A stretch of DNA of 64,000 nucleotides from assembly GCA_024663395.1 (NCBI GenBank), contig JANFAH010000003.1, positions 124,001-188,000 of the forward strand, given 5' to 3'. The notes under the pieces were generated by a model. It was given only the letters and a program-made list of their open reading frames with translations, was not told the DNA's origin and did no database searches. Below, one piece after another: positions 21,062-33,500 of the stretch. The stretch is from Pisolithus tinctorius. Its lineage: Eukaryota; Basidiomycota; Agaricomycetes; Boletales; Pisolithaceae. The position numbers were made by a program, and so were the translations under genes. How positions within the stretch are numbered: position 1 is the first letter of the stretch; each line of letters opens with the position of its first letter.

Positions 21062-24000
21062 TTATGTGTCTGTAGTAACACTTAGGATATGCTGCAACGC
21101 CTCGCATTGCTCCTCCAAATCATCCCCATGATCATCATCAAGGTCTTCATCGGCCTCCTCTTCGCCATCATCTGTACAAATAGGTGGGGATGACAATACG
21201 GACTGTATAGGGACCCGCTGCGGGACATGTGCGCTATCCCCTGGGCCACGTGATATGCTAATGCCAGGGGTTAGGGTACCCCTGAATCCGGGGAGATGGG
21301 ATATTTTTTCGAGGGTACGGAGGTGCAATGGGGTGAATCGGGAGCAGATGGCACGGTACCTAGAAATTTGGTATGCAAGCGCGGGGTTGGTATCCTGGTA
21401 GAGGGCTTCACAAGCCCGGAGGTAGCGGTCTTCGTCAATAAGATATGTAACAACACGATGAATCTCCACATTCAGGCGAACCACTTCTTCCTTAGCCCGG
21501 CATAACTTGAAATACATGTTTATGGTGAGGCGGGCAGTGGGTGACGCCCATGGGCAGGTCGATATGTCCTTCCGCGTATCTCTGAGAAGATCAAAGTCAG
21601 CTAGGAATGCGTACTCAACAACCTCCTCAAATTCCAGTGTTCGACAGCCAAGGGGACGCTGCATCGTTAGCCATAATGACAGTCCATGTAGATAGGATCG
21701 ACTCGAGGTGTTTGCTAAATTTACTGATAGTCAGAACGCTAACCTCTCTATGTAATAGTGCCTACCTGCTCCCAGCTAGATTTACAAGCTGTTGCCAATA
21801 TTCCATCTGCAGCGTTTCTTCCACAGGCTCGCGCAGGAGGGACCCGAGATATTCACGTTCTTCGTCCAACCAAAGCTTAAAGGTATCAGGGTCGCTTACT
21901 CCTAGCTCGCGCATCAGCCGTTCGAGGGTCAAGTGGCCATTAGAAAGAAGATCGAGGGCTTGTTTGTAGTTATTCAGTAAGAACTTTGCTGCTTAGGATT
22001 AGATACGTCGAGATGGGTAAGGTTAATTACTTACTGAGATTTGCGTACACTTCCAGTTCGTCATTGTGTTCAAAATAGCACACAATTGCCTGCCTTCTGT
22101 GAAAAATTGACGTGTATCGAGTAGACGGCGCAAGGGCATTGCTCTTTGAAAAAGCCCTCTCGCAACCTTCGAGATCTTCGAGTCCGAGACCTTTGACGTA
22201 GGTTGTGAGGTTGTCTAACTGACATAGCCTGTTATGAGCGTGGCCGTGGAACGCATTAACAAGAGACATATAGTTGAGTGATCATGCACGCTCGCCCAGG
22301 ACGCTAGATGCTAGAGTGGTCTTGAATTGACAGCCGATGTCATATCCACCGCCCAAATCTGAACCAAATGTGTCGAGGGGTTTGGACGTCACCGCGAGCG
22401 CGTACTTGGACCTGTGTATGAGTGAGTTTGCGAGTAGGGCTTTCTAAGTAGTCTACGTACTGTTCGCCACTTTGTACCATATCTGCGATAAGCAGGCAGA
22501 AGCCATGCCAACAGACTGCTATGAAGACTCCTGTTTCGTCAAATACGCTCCACATTTTTTGTGTAGCACTGTCCTTCATGTTTTTCCAGCGCTCCGCACA
22601 AAGGTTCCCATCACCATCCTATCATGCAGAAAGAAGTCTAGAAAATAAACACGAACAGAACAACTTCTCACCTCTGCAACGATGCTGTGACCTGTCTGCC
22701 GTCCGGATGCAAATTTCTCGACAAAATCACGGGTCAGATATTGTTCATGATGAAACGCACCCTCCAGCATAGGATGAGAAGGGGTAAGAGGGGAAGCATC
22801 ATCGAGGTTGCTGTCCAGTACCCTGGTCGCCACTCTCTTGAGAGAGTCATTCCTGTCCTGAGCAAATAGCATCTTGAATCGCATTGTCGGTTCGTCCTGC
22901 AATTCGTAAGTACAAGAAGGACAGCCGTGCTTGAGCCGCCAGTCAGGTTGATCGCGCTGCAGTGCCTGGTGCACAAGGTTCGAGACGAGTGCTAAAATTT
23001 GCAAGTAAACGTCGAGCGCGATGGAAAATTGATGTGAGCGGTGATTGTGAAATGGGACCTGGATGGTCAAGGGTTAGCGTTCAGGTACCTCGGAATATAT
23101 ATTAATCGCAAACCCCGTGTATATCGCAGAGCGATTTGACGTATCCCTGGATGGAAAGATGGGGGCAACGTTGACGAACAGTGTGGTACAGGTCAAGAGC
23201 TTGCACTGTAATGGCGACCTTGGGGGTAATGGGAGAGCACGGGATTAGACCATGGCGCACGAGAGCTGAAGTTAGGTAACGATCAGTAGGCCCTACAGTT
23301 ATAGAAGTCTTCTCAGCGCCTACTATGCCATGAGTATCCGCACGTGTACTACAGTTGGATTGACTTACAGAAGACGTCTAACACCAGTACACTGAGTAGC
23401 CTGGTGTCTACGCCGTTGCTCCTCTGCTGTTCTTCCCGTGTACGTCGCTCATCCGAATCAAAAAATCCCTGTCCACTCGCACCCTTCCGGATCAAGGACC
23501 AGGCCATGTAAGCTTCCACCATCGCACCCATTTGCACATTGAATGCAGCCGTCCATTTAGCAGTACGATCCCGGAACGTACGATAATCCGGGCGTTTCCC
23601 CCCGATCTTCTGAGAAGCGCTGAACACAGTCAGTTATTATTACTTGGTCCCTGTTAATTCTAACCTTTTCCAGAATTCTCCCAATAACCCGCTGGTGAGT
23701 TCTTGAAACTCACCACCAGCATGACTGACATCAAGTGGCTCCGTTCCGTCCAGGACCATTGCGCCATACTCGTCGCTTTCGTATCCATCGTCTGCGGCCT
23801 CACTGACTGAGTTGTTCAACGCTGGATCTCGCAGCACCTCAAGTGCATGCTTCTCGGTCACAGTCATCTCTATTGAAAGTGAGCCTTTTTTGTTAACCGT
23901 AACAAAAACGTACCTCTTAGTCGCTCTTGTTTGCGTTCTGCCGCACGTGCAGCCCGTTCAGCGATTTTTCTTGGACCTGCCAATTCATGGAGAGTTCGCA

Positions 24001-24103
24001 TAACTCCTGCAGATTGGTGAACTTTGGTCTGGACCCGACGTATTCGTGAGGATGTCAAGCTTCTGCATCTGTGGGAGTGACGACGTGCTGCTCCCCCTGC
24101 CAT
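21062..24103 (-). pseudogene. KDZ transposase with one in-frame TGA
   Basis: Nine minus-strand exons (24103-23914, 23869-23665, 23619-23369, 23322-23114, 23058-22672, 22618-22461, 22411-22035, 21988-21766, 21701-21062) with GT-AG introns of 44-64 nt sum to exactly 880 codons. Family hallmarks in order: an N-terminal basic region (MAGGAARRHSHRCRSL), SIQGYVKSLCDIHG joined to VPFHNHRSHQFSIALDVY, CPSC and DEPTMRFKMLFAQDRNDSL, GNLCAERWKNMK, MWSVFDETGVFIAVCWHGF, LGGGYDIGCQFKTTLA, AFHGHAHNRLCQLD. A single TGA (complement of 22282-22284) follows GERA and precedes SLNYMSLVNAFHG. Relatives have Arg there, so one CGA to TGA change may be all that disables it. The start at 24103 is preferred over 24157 because it resembles the family N-terminus. 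Confidence 0.88.
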
Positions 24104-24268
24104 GACTGGCTTCCGTGCTTCATGCCATTGAGCGGGACCTATCCTCACCAAGACCACGTGATGTTACCGCACTGTCAAGACTTATTGCAAACTTATCTGC
24201 CGTCGCTAGCATTCGCACTCCTGTCCTTGAGTATTGTCCTTAGCACTGACCCACAAGCTTGTCTTACC
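24104..24268. promoter_or_regulatory. Divergent promoter region inside KDZ
   Basis: 165 bp between the transposase start (minus) and the RNase H1-N gene start (plus). I see no clear TATA box. It must serve both genes if both are expressed (inference). Confidence 0.4.
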
Positions 24269-25178
24269 ATGGTGTCGAGCATCGAAGGTAGGACAGAAGA
24301 CTTATTTTTTTTTATCTAGGATTTTACATCTTGTTAGATGATGGTAGCTGGCAGATAGCACGATCTACAGAGCAAGATACAGAGGAGACGATCACGCGTA
24401 TCACAACGACCAAGACTACTCGTGAAGGGACTACGGAAACCAAGGTCAAAACCATGGTGAAACGTAGTCATGTTACCAGGACCACTCTTAGGAGTCCTCG
24501 AAAATGTAGTCCGTCGGCGACAATTACTGGCTCTACCACTACCCCACCATCGGCCTCAAGCACCCCGCAATCCACTCCCAAGTCACAATCTGGTTCAGCC
24601 TTCCCCCCTTCAGTACCTCATGCGTCCACGTCTCACAGCAGTGTCATTCCCCACCCATCGGATGTCCCGCGGCCAACTTCCCCACCTGAAGGGTTTTACC
24701 TCGTTATCGTCGGGCAAGAGGTTGGCATATTTTATACATGGTATTATTTGTTTTGTCTATCCTCTGTTCAGCTCAATCTCGAACCCATAGGAAAGATGCC
24801 GCATTGCGGGTTCTCGACGTCAGTGGTGCAGTTCACTACAAGTGTAAGACCTTCCAGCGAGCCCTTGCGGATTATACGGCTGCATATAACAATGGCGAAC
24901 TGCGCGCGATCCCAATCCCTGGTGGGCCCTTCTGGCCCACGGCACCACATACGCCCTCGCCCGCTCTCAGTGAAGGCGAACAATCCTACTGGGCTGAAGT
25001 GGACGACCTGTCAGATCTGTTTGGCTCAGTTCAACTCAGCCGCACTAAGACCTGGTGGGTTTCTTGCCCTTTCCAAAAGGTCGTTTTATTAATTGTAACA
25101 GTGATGCTACCCCGTCTTCATCCACTGCGAATACTTAGTAGTTACTACCGAAATCATGTCCTTTACTACTATCAATGA
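24269..25178 (+). CDS. KDZ accessory protein with RNase H1 N-terminal (viroplasmin-like) domain
   Basis: Exons 24269-24287, 24338-24740 and 24791-25178 (introns of 50 and 50 nt) give 269 residues. After a Ser/Thr/Pro-rich N-terminus, the splice at 24740/24791 joins EGFYLVIVGQEVGIFYTW to KDAALRVLDVSGAVHYKCKT, followed by FQRALADYTAAYNNGELRAI. This matches the pattern of the RNase H1 N-terminal/caulimovirus viroplasmin domain (YVVxxGxxxGIYxxWxxA, then VxGxxxAxxKxFxxxxEA), which binds RNA-DNA hybrids. No RNase H catalytic domain follows. The 3' end is uncertain: a GT at the end of exon 3 (KTW) could start a further intron. A role in handling element nucleic acid is inference. Confidence 0.7.
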
Positions 25179-25784
25179 CCGCAACATCTTGAATTGAAGT
25201 CTTAGGTGATCATATATGTGAATGAGCGTACTGTAGTCTACACTGTGACCCGAAATTGGTGCGCACGCGACATTGGTGATTGTACACGCCAGTGTTGCAT
25301 GAACACAGTGTAGTGTGTGAACGAGTGTATTGTAGTCTACACATTGTGACCCAACATTTGTGTCCACGTGACATTGAGGAATTCAATAAGGTAAATCAGT
25401 GCTATGCAATTTCCACAATATATCATGTAATGTCCAGGTATCGGACAATGACCGCTAGATAGTATATGAGCTAACGACGGCAAAGGCGTCACGTGTATGC
25501 CGATAGGGTATGTTTTCGAAGATACCGGTAGTGAATACTCTCTGATAGCGAATGGGTTCGCTATCATGTTCGCTATCACCACAACCCAATACACATCTCC
25601 TGTAATTTGAATCACTAATTTTACAAACCAGATTTCAAGCGCAGGAATGTTTAGACATGAATTGTATGCAAAAGTACTACATAGAGAGGTAATAGCGAGA
25701 CCCCGGACAAGGGGGGAGTTGAGGGAGCTGACACTTCAGATATCGGGCGAGGAATATATAGACATAGTTTGTATGACAAACGGG
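25179..25784. repeat. Intergenic stretch of KDZ with a roughly 113-bp direct duplication
   Basis: Around 25215-25378 a unit containing GTAGTCTACAC...TGTGACCC...GACATTG is present twice. Near 25540-25575 there is a short inverted repeat, GATAGCGAA with TTCGCTATC. No gene is recognised between the stops of the convergent genes. Confidence 0.6.
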
Positions 25785-26566
25785 CTAGACAGTAAAGTAG
25801 TAACGAGCTTCGGAGATTCGAGACAAGGGGGATATAGGTGCATAGTTGTCTAATTTGACTTCGAAAAAGCGTAGTTCAGTCAATAAAGATGTGAGCAAGT
25901 CAAACACTTGTTCGTACAAGTCTGCAGCTCTGTACCCCATACCCCTGAAACCTTTGCGTGCAATATTCCTCAAAATCCAAACAAGCCGTCTCCCTTCTTC
26001 AATGTGGGCCTCACATTGTGAAAAGAACGAGTCAGTTGCAAGTCGGCCCCTGCCCTGTGCATGCCTAAGTTGATCATGGAACTTCTTCGGCCATGTTGAC
26101 TCCGTGCCCCATTCAGATTGCCAGTCGGCGATGAGTTGCCTGACCTTCTCGAGTGGAGGGGGTTCCGAAAGTGCCGAAGGGTGTAGGTACGAGTTGGGCT
26201 CTGGGTCCGGGGACGCTCCAACTGCACTGGTCGGTGTTGGGTTGCGGGTGGTATCTTCACTCTCTGTGACAAGCTTCCTAATAACAGAGTTAATATGTCG
26301 AAATATCTGGAGAAGGTGCTTACTTGGTCCTGTTCCTACGAGTGTAGATCGATCACCGTTGATAGACAGGATCAATCATACCAGCCGACCTACCTGGCAG
26401 CACGAAGTCTTGCTTTCTCCCTCTGCTCTTCTCGCACTCTGAAAACATGAGTTATATACAGTATAAAGGGAGGTAATAAAAATATTCCGTACCCTGGCTT
26501 TGATAGCCAGCGCTCAGTGGCTGCGCGTTGCTTATCTTGCTTCCTCGCAGTGCGTGTGGCTCCCAT
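25785..26566 (-). CDS. KDZ-associated hypothetical protein (207 residues)
   Basis: Four minus-strand exons (26566-26493, 26438-26394, 26335-26324, 26277-25785) with GT-AG introns sum to 208 codons. One exon is only 12 nt, and the phases fit throughout. The N-terminus is basic (MGATRTARKQDKQRAATERW). The rest has a Pro-rich stretch and a helical region (IADWQSEWGTESTWPKKFHDQ, cited in part). I do not recognise a domain. It lies between the RNase H1-N gene and the plus-strand gene, all inside the KDZ inverted repeats, so it is element cargo or an accessory gene. Function unknown. Confidence 0.6.
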
Positions 26567-27307
26567 GTACGAACATGAAGATGCTAGCTATGGGAAAGGG
26601 ATGTTGGGTTTAGTTTACACGGATACTAAGGGTAATATACAAAACTTACCTGGTGCGACTTGGGAGGAAGCAGATTACAGAGATACTTAGGCTTGACGCA
26701 TGACATTCGGACTCAAGAAATTTCTCCTGGTCACATGACCATTGTCGTGTGTCTCAGGGTCTGTCATCTCTGACTGTTGGCCTAAGTCACCGTAGAAGGA
26801 TCCAGGTACTGAAATCTTTTCTAGCGTAGCTGAATTAATGGTCTTTTTATCCAGAGTTCTATTGTATGGACTTCCACGTGATCGTCCAAACCCGTCTATC
26901 CAAATTTCCCCGAGCTCTGCGGTAATTGCGTTCGTTGTATCATACAGAAAACAAAATGCTGATTAGACGGTTCCCATTAATGCAGATATTACGATGTGAT
27001 GGCGGCCATACTAGTGCCCACTCAACTTTGGCGAGTTGACAGCAGGGTATCGGCTTCATCCACGGCAAGTGTTATCAATAGCCCGTTACTCACATCGCCT
27101 CTAGTATATTATTGTATCATGCTGATGCCCCCACAGGTCCACATGGTCTTATATCGAGTTGTATATATCATACCTGATCGTCCTAATGACAGAGTACACC
27201 AATGTCATCCGCTCAATATCACGCTGTCAAATTTTTATTTTATTTTCCAGGATTTGGAGACATGCAGCAATACTATAGACTTCGTGCCTCGATGCTCTAC
27301 CTACAGC
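26567..27307. other. Intergenic region of KDZ
   Basis: Lies between divergently oriented genes. The region 27230-27258 holds a pyrimidine tract and TTTTCCAG, a possible 3' splice site of an untranslated or short leading exon of the gene at 27308. Nothing else is recognised. Confidence 0.45.
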
Positions 27308-29177
27308 ATGGACCAATATGTTTTCACCTTTCCTCCCACCACCTTCAGCCCCGCAGGAGGTGATTCCGCATGTCCGACTCCAGGGTTCAACTCGTATAAT
27401 TTCCGGAATCCGTCCGATGCGCCATTCCCTCCCAACGCTGCACAATCGCCTCCACAGCCTTTGGAATTGCACAACCCATCCTATGGTTATCCTGCACTGG
27501 ACCCCGCTCTCTTAGCCATTTCCGTCCCTCGGCTCGAGTCATCTCTGACTTCGAGACCCGCCCTACCTTCATCTACTGCTCAAGTAACGGCATCCGCACA
27601 TGTCCCAATTTCTTGCACTGTGGTAGACCATCATCCGGACACCACACCTGCCGAGACTGCCCATTCAAATGCTACCTCTGTCCCCGGCGTGACCACCTCT
27701 AGTACACATCCCAATAACGGCACACCCAACATTTGCAATGGCGGAGTCTCAGTGGTTAAAGCGGCAGGCAACAAGTCCACTTGGGCTACCCGAAACCCTG
27801 GATGGCCAGTCATGCAGCCTCGTCAGCCACTCTCCGCTGTGGAGAAAGATCATTGCAGCGTGCATGCGGCATCAAGGCAAATTTCTGCAGCACAACGGAG
27901 GGATCATGACATGCTTCTGAACGATGCCATCCAGTCCCTAGCCAATGAGTTCGAAATGAAGGTACAGGCCGTTGCGACTACACATAACGTTACAAGTGAG
28001 AAGGTCAAGAAGCTCCTGGGCGGTCACAAATATTATCAGAACCCGCGCAGCATGCAACTGGCCAATGCCATTATTCATGACAAGGCAAATGAGGTTAATG
28101 AAGGTAATTTCCCACTCTGATGCTGTTATATTCCAGCTCTAACTCATGCATCACAGGTCGCGCTCGTGGGGAGAAGCTCTCCCTCCAACAGATTCGGGAG
28201 TTGGCAAGGGCGGACCCCAAATACCAGGACATGACTCAAGACAAAAAAGATGAATTGTTACATGCCCTCACGGAATATCGCACTCTCAAGAACGTGAGTG
28301 TTCGCACTACAAATTCTGCAGCGGCACGCGATGCACAGTCGACCTTGGAGCATGTTTTTAAAATAGTGAGTTCCGCATTCTATTCTAATGATCATCAACT
28401 GAATTCCTATAGCTTGATGGACTTGCCCTTCGCACTGGAATATACGCATGCCTCTTTGCCACTTGTGGACACGTCTACGACTCATCACAGCCTTTCTGGT
28501 ACGGAACTGATAATGTCATGGACTTTTGGGAGGATGTTATGGACCTCGAACCCGACGAAATCGTTCGTAAACTGGAACAGTGGGCATGCATGCATGGAAA
28601 AAGTAGGTCGAGAGTGGCGTTAAATAGCTATTAAGTATTGAATTACATTGTTCATACAGACATCGAGGAGCGCAACTCCGTAGAAGGCATGCAGCGAATG
28701 TGTGCCCGCATTCTTAATTCTGGTCTCCGTGAGTATTCGTTCTACCTTCTAACAGCTCCTGACATGCGCGTATACACAGGTGTTGTTGCCAAGAAAAAAA
28801 TCCAAATCAACTTCGTCAATTTTGAGGTGGCCATCAAGGAGAAATACGGCATCGAGCTACTTGGGTGGCCGGAGAGTGTTCCGTTCCAGTCTCCTCACGC
28901 CACTACAAATGCTGAACACCTCCGTACCCTTCGTGACGCGCTTAAAGCAGGTACATGTCGTTGGGCATACATGTCTATGCAACAACGTATGCAACACGCG
29001 GATTGACTTAAGGAACGACGAATTGCTGGGGAAGCGGTTGGAAAACCTCACAAGAAGCGCTCCGATGCGGGCAGGAAACGCCGCTGCACAGCACCAGGCA
29101 AGGGGAAAGCTCCAAAAAGTGTCGCATTGATCAACTCGTCTTCGGAGGACAACAGCTCCACAGAAGATGACGAGTAA
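27308..29177 (+). pseudogene. KDZ-associated hypothetical protein (553 codons, one in-frame TGA)
   Basis: Exons 27308-28103, 28157-28365, 28413-28602, 28660-28728 and 28780-29177 join in phase with introns of 47-57 nt. Residues 1-165 are Pro/Ser/Thr-rich. A conserved-looking middle part follows (GRARGEKLSLQQIRELARADP; then CLFATCGHVYDSSQPFWYGT; then DFWEDVMDLEPDEIVRKLEQW; then MQRMCARILNSGLR; then YGIELLGWPESVPFQSP; then LRTLRDALKAGTCRW). I recall this type of protein as common and uncharacterised in agaric genomes. TGA at 29004-29006 cuts off a basic, Ser-rich tail (RKRRC, SSSEDNSSTEDDE) that stays open to TAA 29175-29177. A CGA to TGA change fits. Function unknown. Confidence 0.65.
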
Positions 29178-29455
29178 TGAGATGTAAGTTTTTATCCACC
29201 CTACTTTAATACTTCGTCACGCACGCATTTTAATGCAGGATTTTCCGGTCGCTGTCGATGTAACGCACTTATATATCTTCCGAAAGTTATGCACAGTCAC
29301 GCGCCGTAGATCAATTCATTCATGCATCCACTGCCCTTCTATATACACTGTACGTCTGCGTGAAAATCCGATGTTTTTACAATATACAACAGTCGTGATA
29401 CGCGTACTTGGTGAGGAGACTATGTCCAACGGTGTTTGCTGAACACATGACAACT
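29178..29455. other. Spacer before the right subterminal repeats of KDZ
   Basis: Nothing recognised. Confidence 0.5.
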
Positions 29456-30160
29456 GGTGTGTCACCCAGTGCGATGCGGCTCTGGTAGCTTGATGCTTAG
29501 TACGTAGTATCCAGCAATAATCAATAATATGTTACAGAGCACTAGCTAGCCATGGGTACTATACGGCCGTGAAAGTTCGATGTTTGTGCGTTGTCTTGTT
29601 GTTGAGATATGTGAGCTCGCTGTCGACAACGGCGACGAGAGGGCACGTGCGTGGGAAGTACAGGTGGGCGTTGATGACAAATCCCAGTGCGATGCGGCAC
29701 GGCTCTGGTAGCTTAGTACAGCGATCATCAATAATATGTTACAGAGCACTAGCTAGACATGGGTACTATACGGCCGTGAAAGTCCGACGTTTGTGCGTTG
29801 TGTAGTTGTTGAGATATGCGAGTTCGCTGTCGGCAACGGCGACGAGAGGTGTCGGGGATGACGCGTCACGTGCGTGGGAAGTACGGGTGGTGTGTTGATG
29901 ACAAATCCTAGTGCGATGCGGCACAGCTCTGGTAGCTTAGTACATAGTATCTAGTGGTAATTAATAATATGTTACAGAATGCTAGCTAGACATGAGTACT
30001 ATACGGCCGTGAAAGTCCGATGCTTGTACGTTGTGTAGTTGTTGAGATATGCGAGCTCGCTGTCGACAACGGCGACGAGAGGTGTCGGGGATGACGCGTC
30101 ACGTGCGTGGGAAGCATCGGCGGGGCGCTGATGACAAATCCCAGTGCGCCTGGTGTGGCT
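29456..30160 (-). repeat. Right subterminal repeats of KDZ (three full units and a partial)
   Basis: Inverted relative to the left set. The reverse-complement box GGCGACGAGAGG recurs near 29631, 29840 and 30071, with a partial unit at 29456-29585. The innermost units are more diverged than the outermost. Confidence 0.85.
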
Positions 30161-30500
30161 CAGGTAGATTAGTGGCTCTTAATCTTTTTAAGTACTCTAC
30201 GGTATTCAATAATTATTCATTGAGGGGGAAAACACCTCAAATGCCTCGTCTTAGACTGACATCAAAACAGCAATGTTGTGTCTAATTAGATTATATAAGT
30301 GGGAGTATCAGGTGTGGTATCAGCATCCTTAATCTGGAGCCCTCTGGAACTGAGCTGTCTACCGAATTGCGGCGCAGGACAGTGCACAAATGACAAGCTG
30401 CCTCATGTTCCAGGGTATTTTAATTCACTCGTCGAGTCTTCCATCGCTTCCTACCTCGCCTACTACTACTGGTGTCTCCTGCGCTCATCGTCTCAGTATC

Positions 30501-33500
30501 ATGACCCGGTTCACCCAGGTGGGTGGCCTGACCTGCTGAGGTTTCCGCTGTTTACCAACCCCGCCGTGCTATTACCTTCCTACCTGCTGGCCATTTTCTC
30601 GCTCGCGCTGTTCCTCATCCACAGGCCGTGCGTGTTCACACTGTTTGAGCCTCTCGCCGGTTGCTGACGCGCGCCCTGCTATTGCCCGTGCACAGCCAGT
30701 GCGTGCTGTCACCGCTTGAGTTTCTGGTCATCTGCTGACCCTTGTCCTGCTATTGCTCACCGACAGGATGTAAGTATTCTCACAAATCTTAGCTTGTACT
30801 TGTCTGGTGACCCTTGCACTGTTATTACCCATCCACAGGGAGTATGTGTTCTCATCGTTTGAGCCTCCAGTCGCCTGTTGACCGCTGCCCCCTGTTACCC
30901 ATCGACGGACCGTGCGTCCTCTCACCATTTAAGCCTCTGGCAGTCTGCTGACCCTTGCCCTGTTCTTTCCCAGCTACAACAGTATGTGAGTGTTGTGGAG
31001 CTTTGATGCTTCCGGCCGTTCACTGACCATTGTCTTACTGTTCCCCATCCACAGCGAGTGCGTTTTGTCACCATCTGAGCCTCTAGCCGGGTAGTGACCA
31101 TTTCCCTGCTATTACCTATCTACAGGAGGTACGTGTTCTCACCTTGTGAGCCTCCCGCTGTCTGCTCACCCTTGCCCTGTATAACCCCCTCCACAGAAAG
31201 TGCGTGTTCTGAGATTCTGAGATTCTGGCAGTTTTCTGACACTTGCATTGTTATTACCCATCCACAGGTCGTGCGTGTTCTCACCGTTTGACACTTGAGC
31301 ATTCTGCTGAACCTTCCCCCTCTGTTACAAACTCACAGGAGGTGCGTACTGTCACCATTTGAGCCTCTGGCATCCGCTGACCCGTGACCTATTGTTACCC
31401 ATACACAGGATGTGCGTGTCCTCACCATTTGAATCTGTGGCAGTCTCCTGACCATTGCCTTGCTATTACCCATGTGCAGCAAGTGCGTGTTCTCACCATG
31501 TGAGGTCTTGGTCGTCGGTTGACCCTCGCCCCGCTATTACCCACCCACAGGGAGTGCGTGTTATCCTCATTTGAGGTTGTCGCAGTCCGCTGACCTTTGC
31601 ACTGCTTATCACCGATCCATAGGGAGTGCGTATTATCACCATTTGACCTGTTCTCACGGTTTGAATCTTCGGTCATCTGCTGACCCTTTCCCTGCTATTA
31701 CCCATCTACAGAATGTACGTGTTCTCACAGCTTGAGTCTTTGGTCGTCTGATGACCCTTTCCCTGCTATTAACCCATCTGCAGATGGTACATATTCTCAA
31801 CTTTTGAGTCTGTGGTCGTCTGCTGACCCTTTCTCTGCTATCTTCCATCTACAGCCCGTACGTGTTCTCAACCTTTGAGTCTCTGGTCGTCTGCTGACCC
31901 TTTCCCTGCTATTTCTCATCTACAGTCCGTATGTGTTCTCAACTTTTGAGTCTCTGGTCGTCTGTTCACCCTTTCCCTGCTATTACTCCTCTACAGTCCG
32001 TACGTGTTCCCAACTTTTGAGTCTCTGGTCGTCTGCTGACCCTTTCCTTACTATTACCCATCCACAGTACGTACGTACTCTCACCGTATGAGTCTCTGGT
32101 CGTCTGCTGACCCTTTCCCTGCTATTACACATCTACAGAATGTATGTGCTCTCACGATTTGAGTCACTGGTCGTCTGCTGACCCTTTCCCTACTATTACC
32201 CATCTACAGCCCGTACGTGTTCTCAACTTCTGAGTCTCTGGTCATCTGCCGACTCTTTCCCTACTATTACCCATCTACAGATGGTACATGTTCTCACGGT
32301 TTGAGTCTTCGGTCATCTGCTGACCCTTTCCCTGCTATTACTCATCTACAGATGGTACATGCTCTCACAGTTTGAGTCTCTGGTCGTCTGCTGACCCTTT
32401 CCCTGTTAGTACCCATCCACGGTACGTACGTGCTCTCACCATATGAGTCACCGGTCGTCTGCTGACCCTTTCCCTGCTATTACTCATATACAGGGTGTAC
32501 GTGTTCTCACCATGTGAGTCACTGGTCATCTGCTGACCCTTTCCCTGCTATTTCCCATCTACAGCCCGTACGTGTTGTCAACTTTTGACTCTCTGGCCGC
32601 CTGCTGACCCTTCCCCTATTATTACCCTTCTACAGATGGTACATGTTCTCTCAGTTTGAGTCTCTGGTCGTCTGCTGACCCTTTTCCTGCCATTACTCAT
32701 CTAAAGATGGTACGTGCTCTCACGGTTTGAGTCACTGGTCGTCTGCTGACCCTTTCCCTGCTATTACCCATCTACAGAATGTATGTGTTCTCACCATTTG
32801 AGTCACTGGTCGTCTGCTGACCCTTTCCCTACTATTACCCATCTACAGCCCGTACGTGTTCTCAACTTTTGAGTGTCTGGTCGTCTGCTGACCCTTTCCC
32901 TGCTATTACTTATTTACAGAGTGTATGTGTTCTCACCATTTGAGTCACTGGTCGTCTGCTGACCCTTTCCCTGCCATTAATAACCCGTCTACAGAGTGTA
33001 TGTGTTCTCACCATTTGAGTCATTGGTCGTCTGCTGACCCTTTCCCTGCTATTACCCATCTACAGCTGGTACATGTTCTCACGGTTTGAGTCTCTGGTCA
33101 TTTGCTGACCCTTTCCCTGCTATTACTCATTTACAGGGTGTATGTGTTCTCACCATTTGAGTCACTGGTCATCTGCTGACCCTTTCCCTGCCATTAATAA
33201 CCCATCTACAGAGTGTATGTGTCCTCACCATTTGAGTCATTGGTCGTCTGCTGACCCTTTCCCTACTATCACCCATCTACAGCTGGTACATGTTCTCACG
33301 GTTTGAGTCTCTGGTCATTTGCTGACCCTTTCCCTGCTATTACTCATTTACAGGGTGTATGTGTTCTCACCATTTGAGTCACTGGTCGTCTGCTGACCCT
33401 TTCCCTGCTATTAATAACCCATCTACAGAATGTATGTGTTCTCACCATTTGAGTCACTGGTCGTCTGCTGACCCTTTCCCTACTATTACCCATCCACAGT

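Larger units (their letters stand above)
20192..30314. mobile_element. KDZ-superfamily DNA transposon, 10.1 kb, TSD TGGTATCA
   Basis: Ends are inverted copies beginning CACCTGATACTCCCAC. The inverted repeat runs for more than 500 bp with few, mostly CpG-type differences and then dissolves into 233-bp subterminal repeats. The 8-bp direct repeat TGGTATCA flanks the element (20184-20191 and 30315-30322); an 8-bp TSD is typical of Kyakuja-Dileera-Zisupton elements. Contents: transposase (minus, 24103-21062), an RNase H1 N-terminal-like gene (plus, 24269-25178), a hypothetical gene (minus, 26566-25785) and a second hypothetical gene (plus, 27308-29177). Its CpG content is higher than that of its CpG-poor left flank. 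Confidence 0.93.

Noticed and set aside
30299..30667. 122-codon plus-strand ORF
   Set aside because: It starts inside the KDZ terminal repeat, crosses the target duplication and runs into the first intron-like units, so it is not a natural gene.
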